A DNA stretch of 64,000 nt from Aquimarina rhabdastrellae (lineage in GTDB: Bacteria > Bacteroidota > Bacteroidia > Flavobacteriales > Flavobacteriaceae). The DNA lies in the NCBI GenBank assembly GCA_947387485.1, contig CANDNT010000009.1, forward strand, positions 62,001-126,000, written 5' to 3'. The first letter of the stretch is position 1. Each line of letters starts with the position of its first letter. Of the stretch, positions 42,999 to 51,432 are shown piece by piece. The translations under genes and the position numbers were made by a program. Under the pieces are notes generated by a model. The model saw nothing but the letters and a program-made list of their open reading frames with translations. It did no database searches and had not been told where the DNA came from.

Positions 42999-43194
42999 AT
43001 ATATGTACTTAAAAGTTATTTTTATCTTGACGGTTAACTCAAACAAATTATAACATTGATATGTACTATTTATTAAGAAGACGATGAAAAAAGAAAACTA
43101 TTACACTATTTTTTAATAATTATGAATTATTTTTAAAATATTATTTTTTTTGACATGTATAGTTTTATTTCTGTCTGAATTATAGATCGTTATC

Positions 43195-45561
43195 CTATAA
43201 TATTCCTCCTCCTGACTTCTCGTTATTATCTCTTCTTTTTCTAGCTAACTTTCTGTTTTTACCGCTTCCAAAACGATATGATAATCCAAAGTATACTGTT
43301 TGTGTTTCTCCTTGAAATTGTCCTTCTTGAGGATAAGGTAAATCACTATGGAATCTAAACTTCATGGTATTGAATATGTCATTAAAGTTTACACTAGCTG
43401 TAGCTTTTCCTTTTAAGAAATTATAACGAGCACCAGTGTTTACAAAATAGAACGGTTTTGAGTTAAATTGTACTCCTTTTTGCGAACTTCTATACATTCC
43501 GAATACTTGGAAAGTTAAGTTTTTTGTCGCTTTTAAATTGTTATTGATTCTAAAGTTAAAAGCTGTATTAGATACCTCTCTAAATGTTTCTCCTACCACA
43601 CCTTTTTGTGTTTGACTGTATAACTCAAAACTAGTATTGAAATTCCACCATTTTGTAGGACGATAATTACTTGAAATCTCAAAACCATAAGAAGAATTAT
43701 CTTCAAAGTTATCAGAGATTAAGATTAATCTATTTTCATCTTCTGGATCAACTAAAAAAGTTTGGTTGATTTCGTCATTAATTAATCTATAAAATACACC
43801 TCCAGTAATAGAACCTTTATTAAGCCTACGAGTATAATTAAACTCTAATGAGTTTGTAAATTGAGAATCTAGAGAAGGGTTTCCTCTTCCGGTAACTCTT
43901 GCAGTACTAAATTCTCTAATAGGATTTACTTGATTCAATCCAGGACGATCAACTCTACGACTATAACTCAATTGGTAGCTATCTTTTTCTTGTGGAGTAT
44001 AGCTAATGAATGCTGAAGGATATACCGTAAAGAAATCATCTTCAAAGTTTTCGTTTGTAGAAGATATAGCCTCTACATTATAGTTTTCTAAACGAGCTCC
44101 TAATTGATATGACCATTTTTCAAAGTTTTGACCATAAGTTGCATACAAAGTATAGATATCTCTGTTGTATTCAAAAGTTGAATTGTCAAAGAACGTTGAT
44201 AAGTAAACATTGTCAGTACGTTGTAAACGAACTTCAGATCCTAATTCTAATTTAGTTTTTTCTGATAATGGATTTACATAATCCAAGTTGATTACTGTAT
44301 TGTTTCTTTCATTATCAATGATATCTCTATAAGGTGTAAATCCTGTTGATCCGGTAAAATCATCAATATTATCTTGTTTAAAAGTACTGTGGTTAACTTC
44401 TAATTCAATGTTATGCCCTTCTTTTTTAAAATCATGCTTGTAGTCAAAGTTGTAAGTAGAATTTGTGTTTTCTTCATCATTAATTGTCGTTTGACTAAAA
44501 TCATTTTGAGTATTACTTAAGAATAATAAATCTGTAGTAATGTTATTGTCTCCGTTAAATAAGTTTTGATTCGTATAAAAAGATACTGTATTGCGATCAT
44601 TGATATAGTAATCCAAACCTACTTTGAATAAATGAGAAGTGTTATCTGTTAAGATGTCAAATTCTTGTCTTGTATTATCGTCAAATCGGTTTAACTCTCC
44701 TCGTTGTTGATTTTTAGAAATGTTATTTCCATAACTACCATAGATATTTACTTTTCCTGTTCTATAGTTAAGATCTAAAGAACCATTAAAACGTGTGTTT
44801 TCGTCATGATTAACACCTAGATTAAGGTTTCCGTTAAATCCAATATTACTATTTTTATGTAAAACGATATTGATAATACCACTCATTCCTTCAGGATTAT
44901 ATTTTGCAGAAGGATTAGTAATAAGTTCTACTTTTTTGATAGCTGTAGACGGAATTTGTTTAAGCAATTGTGCAGCAGATACATTAGTAGGTTTTCCATC
45001 TACCAAAATACGTACGTTTTCATTTCCGCGTAAAGCGATATTTCCATCTTGATCAACATTAACAGAAGGGATGTTATTCATGATTTCGGCAGCACTACCT
45101 CCAGTAGTAGTTAAATCTTTACCGATATTAATCACCTTACGGTCAATTTTTTGCTCAACTGTAGTACGCTCTGCTACAATTGTTACGTCATCTAGAGTCG
45201 CTACTTCTTCTTCAAGAAAGATAGTTCCTAGGTCTAAATCTTTGTTTTTGCGACTAATAACAATAGGTTGACTAAATGTTTTGTAACCTATAAATTGAAC
45301 TTTAAGGGCATAATTTCCGTTAGGTATATCATTAATAATGAAATTTCCATCTTCTTGAGTGATACCTCCACTTATAATTTTTTCTGTAGCGTCGTTAATT
45401 ACTATTGTTGCATAAGGAATAGCTTGTTGTAGATTCTTATCCATTACTATTCCTTTTACAGATCCTACTATTGCATTATCTGGAGATGGTTGAGCCGTGG
45501 CGACAAAACAACACCAAATTGATAATAAGAATACGATTAGATTTTTACTTTTTGTTTTCAT
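43195..45561 (-). CDS. TonB-receptor-like outer-membrane beta-barrel protein
   Basis: A protein of about 788 residues from the ATG at 45561 (MKTKSKNLIVFLLS); the frame extends 14 codons upstream, but this start gives a proper signal peptide ending VATAQ. A CarboxypepD_reg-like domain (VKGIVMDKNLQQAIPYATIV) is followed by a plug (IPSVNVDQDGNIALRGNENV, ILVDGKPTNVSAAQLL) and a large barrel of the OMP_b-brl_3 type (SYSRRVDRPGLNQVNPIREF). No SusD is adjacent. The C-terminal basic tail after YFGLSYRFGSG is unusual for a barrel end but seen in this subfamily. Substrate unknown. Confidence 0.88.
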   Translation of the reverse strand: MKTKSKNLIVFLLSIWCCFVATAQPSPDNAIVGSVKGIVMDKNLQQAIPYATIVINDATEKIISGGITQEDGNFIINDIPNGNYALKVQFIGYKTFSQPIVISRKNKDLDLGTIFLEEEVATLDDVTIVAERTTVEQKIDRKVINIGKDLTTTGGSAAEIMNNIPSVNVDQDGNIALRGNENVRILVDGKPTNVSAAQLLKQIPSTAIKKVELITNPSAKYNPEGMSGIINIVLHKNSNIGFNGNLNLGVNHDENTRFNGSLDLNYRTGKVNIYGSYGNNISKNQQRGELNRFDDNTRQEFDILTDNTSHLFKVGLDYYINDRNTVSFYTNQNLFNGDNNITTDLLFLSNTQNDFSQTTINDEENTNSTYNFDYKHDFKKEGHNIELEVNHSTFKQDNIDDFTGSTGFTPYRDIIDNERNNTVINLDYVNPLSEKTKLELGSEVRLQRTDNVYLSTFFDNSTFEYNRDIYTLYATYGQNFEKWSYQLGARLENYNVEAISSTNENFEDDFFTVYPSAFISYTPQEKDSYQLSYSRRVDRPGLNQVNPIREFSTARVTGRGNPSLDSQFTNSLEFNYTRRLNKGSITGGVFYRLINDEINQTFLVDPEDENRLILISDNFEDNSSYGFEISSNYRPTKWWNFNTSFELYSQTQKGVVGETFREVSNTAFNFRINNNLKATKNLTFQVFGMYRSSQKGVQFNSKPFYFVNTGARYNFLKGKATASVNFNDIFNTMKFRFHSDLPYPQEGQFQGETQTVYFGLSYRFGSGKNRKLARKRRDNNEKSGGGIL

Positions 45562-46153
45562 AATGATTATGTTGTTGGTCATGCATTGTACTTTGTATTG
45601 CATAATACAAATACATGGATTGCTAAATTTTTAAAGAGATCGATAACTTTGTTTCTTATAGAATGTATGACGAGCCTTGCTAAAATCTGTTACAGTTAAT
45701 TTCTATTTTAACAAAAAATAAAGAAAATAAAGACGATTGTACTATTATTAAAAAGTTGTAAGGTGTTGATTTGTAGTGTTTAAAATCTTTTTTTGTGAAA
45801 AATAAGGTTAAAAGAGAGTGTGTTAATAAAATTAGCAATTTTATAAAAACTTATAAATGAAATGATTAAACTATATCATATAAAAACAAAAACCGCTACA
45901 GTATATGTAGCGGTTTTTTTATAATAACCAAATAGTAACACTAACCATCAACTATGAATAAAATTTGATTATTAAGTAACTAACTAACTAAATTTATGAA
46001 AAATCATAATCTTTACATATAAGACGTTAGTTAAAAACTCTTGTTACAATGTTTGTATTTTTTTAACAAAAAAGGATATGCTTTTAACTTTTCATAGCAT
46101 TATCCAGTGTTTAATAGATGTTTCCCAATTTGAGAACAAATATACATTATATA
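45562..46153. other. Intergenic region upstream of the barrel protein gene
   Basis: About 590 nt, AT-rich, without a gene. One strong hairpin (45887-45919) is present; nothing else is recognised. Confidence 0.5.
45887..45921. terminator. Terminator-like hairpin, probably for the symporter gene
   Basis: AAAAACCGCTACA / TGTAGCGGTTTTT with a five-base loop and U-runs both ways, 230 nt past the symporter stop. Confidence 0.7.
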
Positions 46154-47608
46154 TTATTGTAAAACAGTAGTTTTTTTAGAAATAAAAAGTAATCCTAGAA
46201 ATGTAATAAAGCCATTGAGAATAAGTATGAAAAATTGAAACTCAAAGCTAAAATACAAAGCAGAACAATAATCAATACCATAAGCCATAATTGGAGCTAT
46301 TACAGCAATTAAAGGAACTAGGTGATCTCTTACTTTTAGTTTTGTAAATAAACCAAAAGCATATAGCCCTAAGAGAGGCCCATAAGTATAACCCGCAAAA
46401 ACAAAAAGTTTTGCAATAACACTAGCATCTTTAATGATATATTTAAAAACGATAATGACAAGGGCTAATATTAAAGAGAAAAGTATATGAATTTGTTTAC
46501 GTAATGCTATTTGTTTTTTAGTATCATATTTTTTTTCAATATTGAGAATATCTATACTAAAAGATGTTGTTAAAGAAGTGAGTGCACTATCTGCACTACT
46601 ATATGCTGCGGCAATTAAACCTAGCACAAAGAATATGGCTATACCAAAACCTAAATTACTTTGTGTAGCGATAGTAGAAAATAACTGATCTTTCTGGGCA
46701 TCAATACCATTTATAGAAGCATAATCTGTTAATAATAACCCTAAAGCTAGAAATATAAAGTTAACGACGGTTAGTACTAAAGTAAACCAAAACATGTTTT
46801 TTTGAGCGTCTTTAAGTGTGCGACAAGTAAGGTTTTTTTGCATCATATCTTGATCTAGTCCAGTCATTACAATTGCAATAAAAGCACCAGATATAAACTG
46901 TTTCCAGAAATATTTTCCATCTTTAAAATCTTCAAAGAAAAACATTTTAGAAAGTTCGCTATCCCATACATAATTAAACAATCCTCCGTTTTTAATCCCT
47001 AAGTCATCTGCAACATAATAAATGGCAACACCTACAGCAATAAGCATAAATAGCGTCTGTAAAGTATCTGTCCAAACAATAGTTTTAATACCAGATTTAA
47101 AAGTATACAACCAGATTAATAAAATAGTGATAATAACGGTTACCCAAAACGGAATACCCATAGCATCAAAAAGTATACTTTGTAACACATTGGCTACTAA
47201 AAATAACCTGAAACTAGCACCAACAATCCTAGAAATTAAAAAGAAAGAAGCGCCTGTTTTATAGGAGTAATACCCAAATCTATCTTCGAGATAAGTATAT
47301 ATAGAAGTAAGGTTGAGTTTATAATATAGAGGAAGTAAAACTGTACCAATAACCAAATACCCTAGAATATACCCTAAAACTACTTGCATATAGCTAAATT
47401 GAGAGGCTTCAACCCAACCAGGTACAGAAATAAAAGTAACACCACTTAAAGAAGCTCCAATCATTCCAAATGCAACAACATACCAGGGAGATTGCTTATT
47501 AGCTTTAAAAAAAGCATCATTATCTGCATTTTTTCCAGTAAAATAAGAGATAAGAATAAGCACTCCAAAATAAGCTGCAATGAGTAGTAGTATATGTAAA
47601 GGCTGCAT
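46154..47608 (-). CDS. Sodium:solute symporter (SSS family)
   Basis: A 484-residue polytopic membrane protein with about 13 helices. Signature stretches FGMIGASLSGVTFISVPGWV and LGLIAAAYSSADSALTSLTT match the SSS family; the latter carries the conserved Na2-site serines. It uses the sodium gradient to import a solute, which is unidentified. It stands between the terminator of an unknown lipoprotein gene and a long intergenic region, so it is monocistronic. Confidence 0.92.
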   Translation of the reverse strand: MQPLHILLLIAAYFGVLILISYFTGKNADNDAFFKANKQSPWYVVAFGMIGASLSGVTFISVPGWVEASQFSYMQVVLGYILGYLVIGTVLLPLYYKLNLTSIYTYLEDRFGYYSYKTGASFFLISRIVGASFRLFLVANVLQSILFDAMGIPFWVTVIITILLIWLYTFKSGIKTIVWTDTLQTLFMLIAVGVAIYYVADDLGIKNGGLFNYVWDSELSKMFFFEDFKDGKYFWKQFISGAFIAIVMTGLDQDMMQKNLTCRTLKDAQKNMFWFTLVLTVVNFIFLALGLLLTDYASINGIDAQKDQLFSTIATQSNLGFGIAIFFVLGLIAAAYSSADSALTSLTTSFSIDILNIEKKYDTKKQIALRKQIHILFSLILALVIIVFKYIIKDASVIAKLFVFAGYTYGPLLGLYAFGLFTKLKVRDHLVPLIAVIAPIMAYGIDYCSALYFSFEFQFFILILNGFITFLGLLFISKKTTVLQ

Positions 47609-47689
47609 AGAGACTAATTAAATTTGATATTGAGAAAAGCAAAATACAAATTTAGACTACAGGTTCAAAAAGGAATACTATTTAATAGA

Positions 47690-47721
47690 AAAAAACCACT
47701 ACAATCATGATTATAGTGGTT
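47690..47721 (-). terminator. Terminator of the unknown lipoprotein gene
   Basis: AACCACTA / TAGTGGTT enclosing an inner AATCATGATT palindrome, then a minus-strand U-run. Confidence 0.75.
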
Positions 47722-47752
47722 AATTTATTTTTAGATAATAATTACAGTACTA

Positions 47753-48262
47753 TTATTTATATACTGTATATTTTATTACACAAGAATTATCCCCTCTTCT
47801 ACATGGCCAGTAGATTACATCTGCTGTAATAAATGCTGCAGAACCATAAGTATTTACTAATTCATCAACGTGATCTTGTGCATCATCTTGGTACTGATCA
47901 AGATTGATATCACCATCACTGTCTACATAATAGATCATACTTTTGTATGTTTCTATAGTAGCTCCTGTTGGAGGCCATATCTTAGGATAGGTAGTACAGT
48001 TTTGAACATAACCTTCAAAAGAAGAAGGGCTTTCACCACAATCAATGTCACTACTTAGTGTACAGCTAATTCTCTCAGTAGGATTTTGAGTAAGCTTGTC
48101 GAGTTCTTCTTGAGTTGCTTGACGAGTAGTTGTAGTACCTACTAACTCATAAAGATTCTCTGTAGTTTGAGCAGGAGTTAATTCTTCTTCTTGCTTAGAA
48201 CAAGATAGAATTGTAAGGGCAGCAAATACCATTACGATAGATGATTTGATTTGAAATTTCAT
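47753..48262 (-). CDS. Lipoprotein of unknown function
   Basis: A 169-residue lipoprotein: the signal peptide ends LTILSC (Cys21). The mature part is acidic, with five more cysteines (around residues 67, 75, 89, 154 and 160) and YYVDSDGDINLDQYQDDAQD, an Asp-rich loop that could bind calcium. No similar family is recognised. Monocistronic with its own terminator; the gene is followed downstream by the symporter gene. Confidence 0.8.
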   Translation of the reverse strand: MKFQIKSSIVMVFAALTILSCSKQEEELTPAQTTENLYELVGTTTTRQATQEELDKLTQNPTERISCTLSSDIDCGESPSSFEGYVQNCTTYPKIWPPTGATIETYKSMIYYVDSDGDINLDQYQDDAQDHVDELVNTYGSAAFITADVIYWPCRRGDNSCVIKYTVYK

Positions 48263-48766
48263 TGTTTTGATTTTTTAGATTAAATGATGATGCAAGTAAC
48301 TAAAGCTTTGATCAATGACCTAATCAAATATTTTAAGTGATTGTTATAAAATACAAGGTGTAATGGGTTAAAATTCATGGTTTTATAAGCTAAAATTAAT
48401 GTTTAGGTGAAGTGTGTTTTGATTAAAATTAGAAGAAGTAATAAAGATCAAACTTTAAAATTATAGTAGAATTAAGAAACAATATTGAATGAAGGATAGT
48501 CATCCTAGGATTTTACTCCATGATATACTAAATCAAAGATTTTAGCTGGTTCAAGAGTGATTGTTGTGAGCAAATTATGTTTATAAGTAGCGTTAAATAC
48601 AGAAATCTTAGATAGTTTACAGGTAACAGATATACTCGTTATAAAGTTTATATAGAGAATCCTTTTAAATTTTAGATTCAATCCCACTCATGTCTCATCG
48701 CTAATTACTCGTCACTTATACAAAAACACAACAATTAGTCTTGATCCAGTATAAGTAAGTATATAA
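48263..48766. repeat. Intergenic region carrying a dispersed repeat copy
   Basis: About 500 nt without a gene. Positions 48601-48651 repeat at 49000-49050 with 50 of 51 bases identical. Positions 48668-48747 match 25369-25434 near the tRNA-Ser array. Confidence 0.6.
48601..48651. repeat. 51-base repeat, copy 1
   Basis: Begins AGAAATCTTAGATAGTTTAC and ends GTTATAAAGTTTAT; one substitution from 49000-49050. Confidence 0.85.
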
Positions 48767-48803
48767 TTAAAAAAGGATTACAAGTTATCTTGTAATCCTT
48801 TTA
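48767..48803 (-). terminator. Terminator of the first tRNA-His gene
   Basis: AAAAGGATTACAAG / CTTGTAATCCTTTT with a four-base loop and minus-strand U-run, 7 nt past the tRNA. Confidence 0.88.
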
Positions 48804-48809
48804 TTTAAG

Positions 48810-48884
48810 GGTGAAAGATCGGTCTCGAACCGACGACCTCCTGAACCACAATCAGGCGCTCTAACCAACTGAGCTACAATCACC
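48810..48884 (-). tRNA. tRNA-His(GUG), copy A
   Basis: Minus-strand sequence with anticodon loop TTGTGGT (GTG anticodon). An extra 5' G opposite discriminator C (positions 48884/48810) is the His identity element. The acceptor stem has two T-T mismatches at positions 5-6. CCA is not encoded. Identical to the copy at 49202-49276. Confidence 0.93.
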
Positions 48885-48900
48885 ATTTAATTTCCGGGTG

Positions 48901-48930
48901 CAAATATAATTCTTTTTATTAATTTGACAA
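48901..48930 (-). promoter_or_regulatory. Promoter of tRNA-His copy A
   Basis: Minus-strand TTG (48928-48930), 19 nt, then TATATTTG (48901-48908): a complete Bacteroidota sigma-A promoter 17 nt upstream of the tRNA. Confidence 0.75.
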
Positions 48931-48999
48931 GGGATTTTGTTATTTTTTTGGATCAAGTTCAAAAGTTGTGAGTGAATTATATTTAGGAATAACGGATGT

Positions 49000-49050
49000 A
49001 GAAATCTTAGATAGTTTACAGATAACAGATATACTCGTTATAAAGTTTAT
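49000..49050. repeat. 51-base repeat, copy 2
   Basis: Second copy of the repeat at 48601-48651, between the two tRNA-His genes. Flanking sequence also matches 24908-24995 in part (TTTTAGATTTAGTGTTTTA). Confidence 0.85.
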
Positions 49051-49160
49051 GCTTAAAACCCTTTTTAATTTTAGATTTAGTGTTTTATATTTTAGATTTT
49101 AGATTCAATCTCACTAATCTCTCTTTCCTCATTTTTGAGGAAAACAATAAATAATGAAAC

Positions 49161-49192
49161 CAAAAAAGCCTTACTAAATAAAAGTAAGGCTT
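49161..49192 (-). terminator. Terminator of the second tRNA-His gene
   Basis: AAGCCTTACT / AGTAAGGCTT with a seven-base loop and minus-strand U-run. Confidence 0.85.
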
Positions 49193-49201
49193 AAATTTAA
49201 G

Positions 49202-49276
49202 GGTGAAAGATCGGTCTCGAACCGACGACCTCCTGAACCACAATCAGGCGCTCTAACCAACTGAGCTACAATCACC
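49202..49276 (-). tRNA. tRNA-His(GUG), copy B
   Basis: Identical to copy A, including about 15 nt of upstream leader (ATTTAATTTCCGG). It has its own promoter and terminator, so the two are independent transcription units. Confidence 0.93.
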
Positions 49277-49292
49277 ATTTAATTTCCGGATG

Positions 49293-49323
49293 CAAATATA
49301 ATCATATTTAGGCTTTATACAAA
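49293..49323 (-). promoter_or_regulatory. Promoter of tRNA-His copy B
   Basis: Minus-strand TTTG (49320-49323), 19 nt, TATATTTG (49293-49300). Its -33 element lies against the 3' end of bshB1. Confidence 0.75.
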
Positions 49324-49346
49324 GAAAAAATGACAAAAAATGCATA

Positions 49347-50063
49347 TTAAATAAGGTCAGAAATAGAATCTACTGCTACATAACGTTCTACAGTAAAACC
49401 TTCGGCATGATCAACACCAATTAAACGACCTAAATCGGCAGCTCTATATGTTACACTGTCTAGAAAATTACTACTTGTAATAGGAGTTTTAGGTTCATTA
49501 CTGTTTGGATCAAAGAATTGAGAGCTGTAAGCAAGTACACTTTCTACCTTTTTATCCATAAATCCACTAATATCTACAACAAAATCTGGAGTAATAGGTT
49601 GCCATTGAATATAATGATAAACATTCTTAGGGCGCCAAGCTTCTTGATCAATCCCGTTAATAGTAGTTTCAATACGTCTTAAACCTGACAAAAAGCAAGC
49701 GTCACTAGTAAGTTTACTTCCTTTACCATGATCGATATGTCGATCTGTAATCGCATTACACAATACAATTTTTGGACGATATTTACGTATCATTTTGATG
49801 ATCTCTAATTGATGTGCTTTGTCATTAACAAAAAATCCATCTTTGAAACCTAAATTTTCTCTAACACTAACGCCTAAAATTTTTGCAGCATTGGCAGCTT
49901 CTTGATCTCTAATTTCTGGAGTACCTCTAGTACCTAATTCACCTCTGGTAAGATCTATAATTCCTACTTTTTTACCATTAGCAATTTCTTTGGCAATAGT
50001 ACCCGAACAACTTAATTCTACATCATCTGGATGCGCACCAATAGCTAGTATATCTAATTTCAT
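49347..50063 (-). CDS. bshB1: Bacillithiol biosynthesis deacetylase BshB1
   Basis: A 238-residue LmbE/PIG-L family zinc deacetylase. Zinc ligands are in GAHPDDVELSCSGT (H12, D15) and the later DRHIDHGKGS segment. DLTRGELGTRGT is conserved in BshB1. It removes the acetyl group from GlcNAc-malate in bacillithiol synthesis, a low-molecular-weight thiol of Firmicutes and many Bacteroidota. It follows a trans-sulfuration enzyme gene by 61 nt on the same strand, consistent with thiol metabolism. Confidence 0.93.
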   Translation of the reverse strand: MKLDILAIGAHPDDVELSCSGTIAKEIANGKKVGIIDLTRGELGTRGTPEIRDQEAANAAKILGVSVRENLGFKDGFFVNDKAHQLEIIKMIRKYRPKIVLCNAITDRHIDHGKGSKLTSDACFLSGLRRIETTINGIDQEAWRPKNVYHYIQWQPITPDFVVDISGFMDKKVESVLAYSSQFFDPNSNEPKTPITSSNFLDSVTYRAADLGRLIGVDHAEGFTVERYVAVDSISDLI

Positions 50064-50124
50064 ATAGTCATATTAAATAAGTGTATATATAATACACTTT
50101 ACGAATGTAATTTAATTTTTATAA

Positions 50125-51285
50125 TTAAGAAGTTTGTTTTGCTGCTTTCAAGGCTTGTTTGATATCTTTTATAAGATCTTTTTTCTCTTCTATACCTACG
50201 CTTAATCTTAGTAGATTATCAGAGATTCCCCTTAGCGATCGTTCTTCTTCACTCAATAGAGCATGAGAAGTTTTTGAAGGAGATAAGATAGTACTTTCTA
50301 CTCCAGCAAGACTCATAGAACTTTTAATTAATGTTAATGATGATAGAAAAGCAGTAACATTAATTGTAGTATCTAATTCAAAAGATAACATACCTCCAAA
50401 ACCTCCTTTCATTTGCTTTTTTGCCAAATCATGATCTGGATGAGATTTTAAACCAGGATAGTATACTTTTGAAATGGCATCCTGTTTATTGAGCCACTTA
50501 GCTATTTTTTTAGCATTTTCGTTCTGTTTTTTAACACGTAAACCTAATGTTTTGATACTACGATCAAGCATCCAAACGGTAAGATCACTTAAGTTTCCAC
50601 CAAAGTTTATTCCTAATTGAAATATAGTATCGATATGAGTTTGAGAAGCGATTACAGCACCTGCAAGTATATCGCTATGACCTCCTAGGTACTTAGTAGC
50701 AGAGTGGATAACAATATCAATTCCCATAAGAATAGGGTTTTGATTAACAGGAGAAGCAAAGGTGTTGTCAATAACAGAAATTAATTGATGTTGTTTTGCT
50801 AAAGCTGCTATAGCAGTAATATCTGTGATCTTTAAAAGTGGATTAGAAGGCGTCTCAATATAAATGAGTTTAGTGTTTTCTTGTATTTTTTCTTCAAAAG
50901 CTTTAGGAGTAGGTATATCGACAAAAGAATATTCAATGGCATATCGATCAAACTCTTTAAGCACAAGATTAAGTGTCCCACCATATAAATTTCGTTGTAA
51001 TACGATATGATCTCCAGACTTTAAAAAACTTAAAAGCGTAGTACTTATAGCTGCCATACCGCTTCCAAAAACGAGAGCAGCTTCACCATGTTCCAATCGT
51101 GCTATCTTTTTATTAAGCGCTTCTTGATTAGGGGTATTAAAATAACGAGGATATCGTTTTACAGCTACATCTTCAAAAGCATAAGATGTTGATATATGTA
51201 TAGGAGAAACAGCACCTTTAAATTGCGTATCTTCTAATTCTCCAAAATGAGTACAAACTGTATTAAAGCCTAAATCTTTATTCAT
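50125..51285 (-). CDS. Trans-sulfuration PLP enzyme (cystathionine gamma-synthase/lyase-like)
   Basis: A 386-residue Cys/Met-metabolism PLP enzyme. The cofactor lysine is K198 in SATKYLGGHSD; RYFNTPNQEALNKKIA and VIDNTFASPV are typical. The exact reaction (cystathionine gamma-synthase, gamma-lyase or beta-lyase) cannot be settled from motifs alone. The adjacent bshB1 suggests a role in supplying cysteine for bacillithiol or in recycling sulfur (inference). Confidence 0.9.
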   Translation of the reverse strand: MNKDLGFNTVCTHFGELEDTQFKGAVSPIHISTSYAFEDVAVKRYPRYFNTPNQEALNKKIARLEHGEAALVFGSGMAAISTTLLSFLKSGDHIVLQRNLYGGTLNLVLKEFDRYAIEYSFVDIPTPKAFEEKIQENTKLIYIETPSNPLLKITDITAIAALAKQHQLISVIDNTFASPVNQNPILMGIDIVIHSATKYLGGHSDILAGAVIASQTHIDTIFQLGINFGGNLSDLTVWMLDRSIKTLGLRVKKQNENAKKIAKWLNKQDAISKVYYPGLKSHPDHDLAKKQMKGGFGGMLSFELDTTINVTAFLSSLTLIKSSMSLAGVESTILSPSKTSHALLSEEERSLRGISDNLLRLSVGIEEKKDLIKDIKQALKAAKQTS

Positions 51286-51432
51286 AATCTAGAATAATTT
51301 GAAACATGTATTTTATAACTAATAATAGCTCATTTTCTCCATAACGATAAAACATTTACAGAAGAAGAACTAGGCTAAAAATACATATATTCAATCAAAA
51401 CTTTCTAGATTTAACAAGGGTTTAGCTAAATG

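Noticed and set aside
48505..48687. Minus-strand 60-codon frame in the repeat region
   Set aside because: It lies in a dispersed repeat whose other copy (49000-49050) is not open in the same way; no supporting context.
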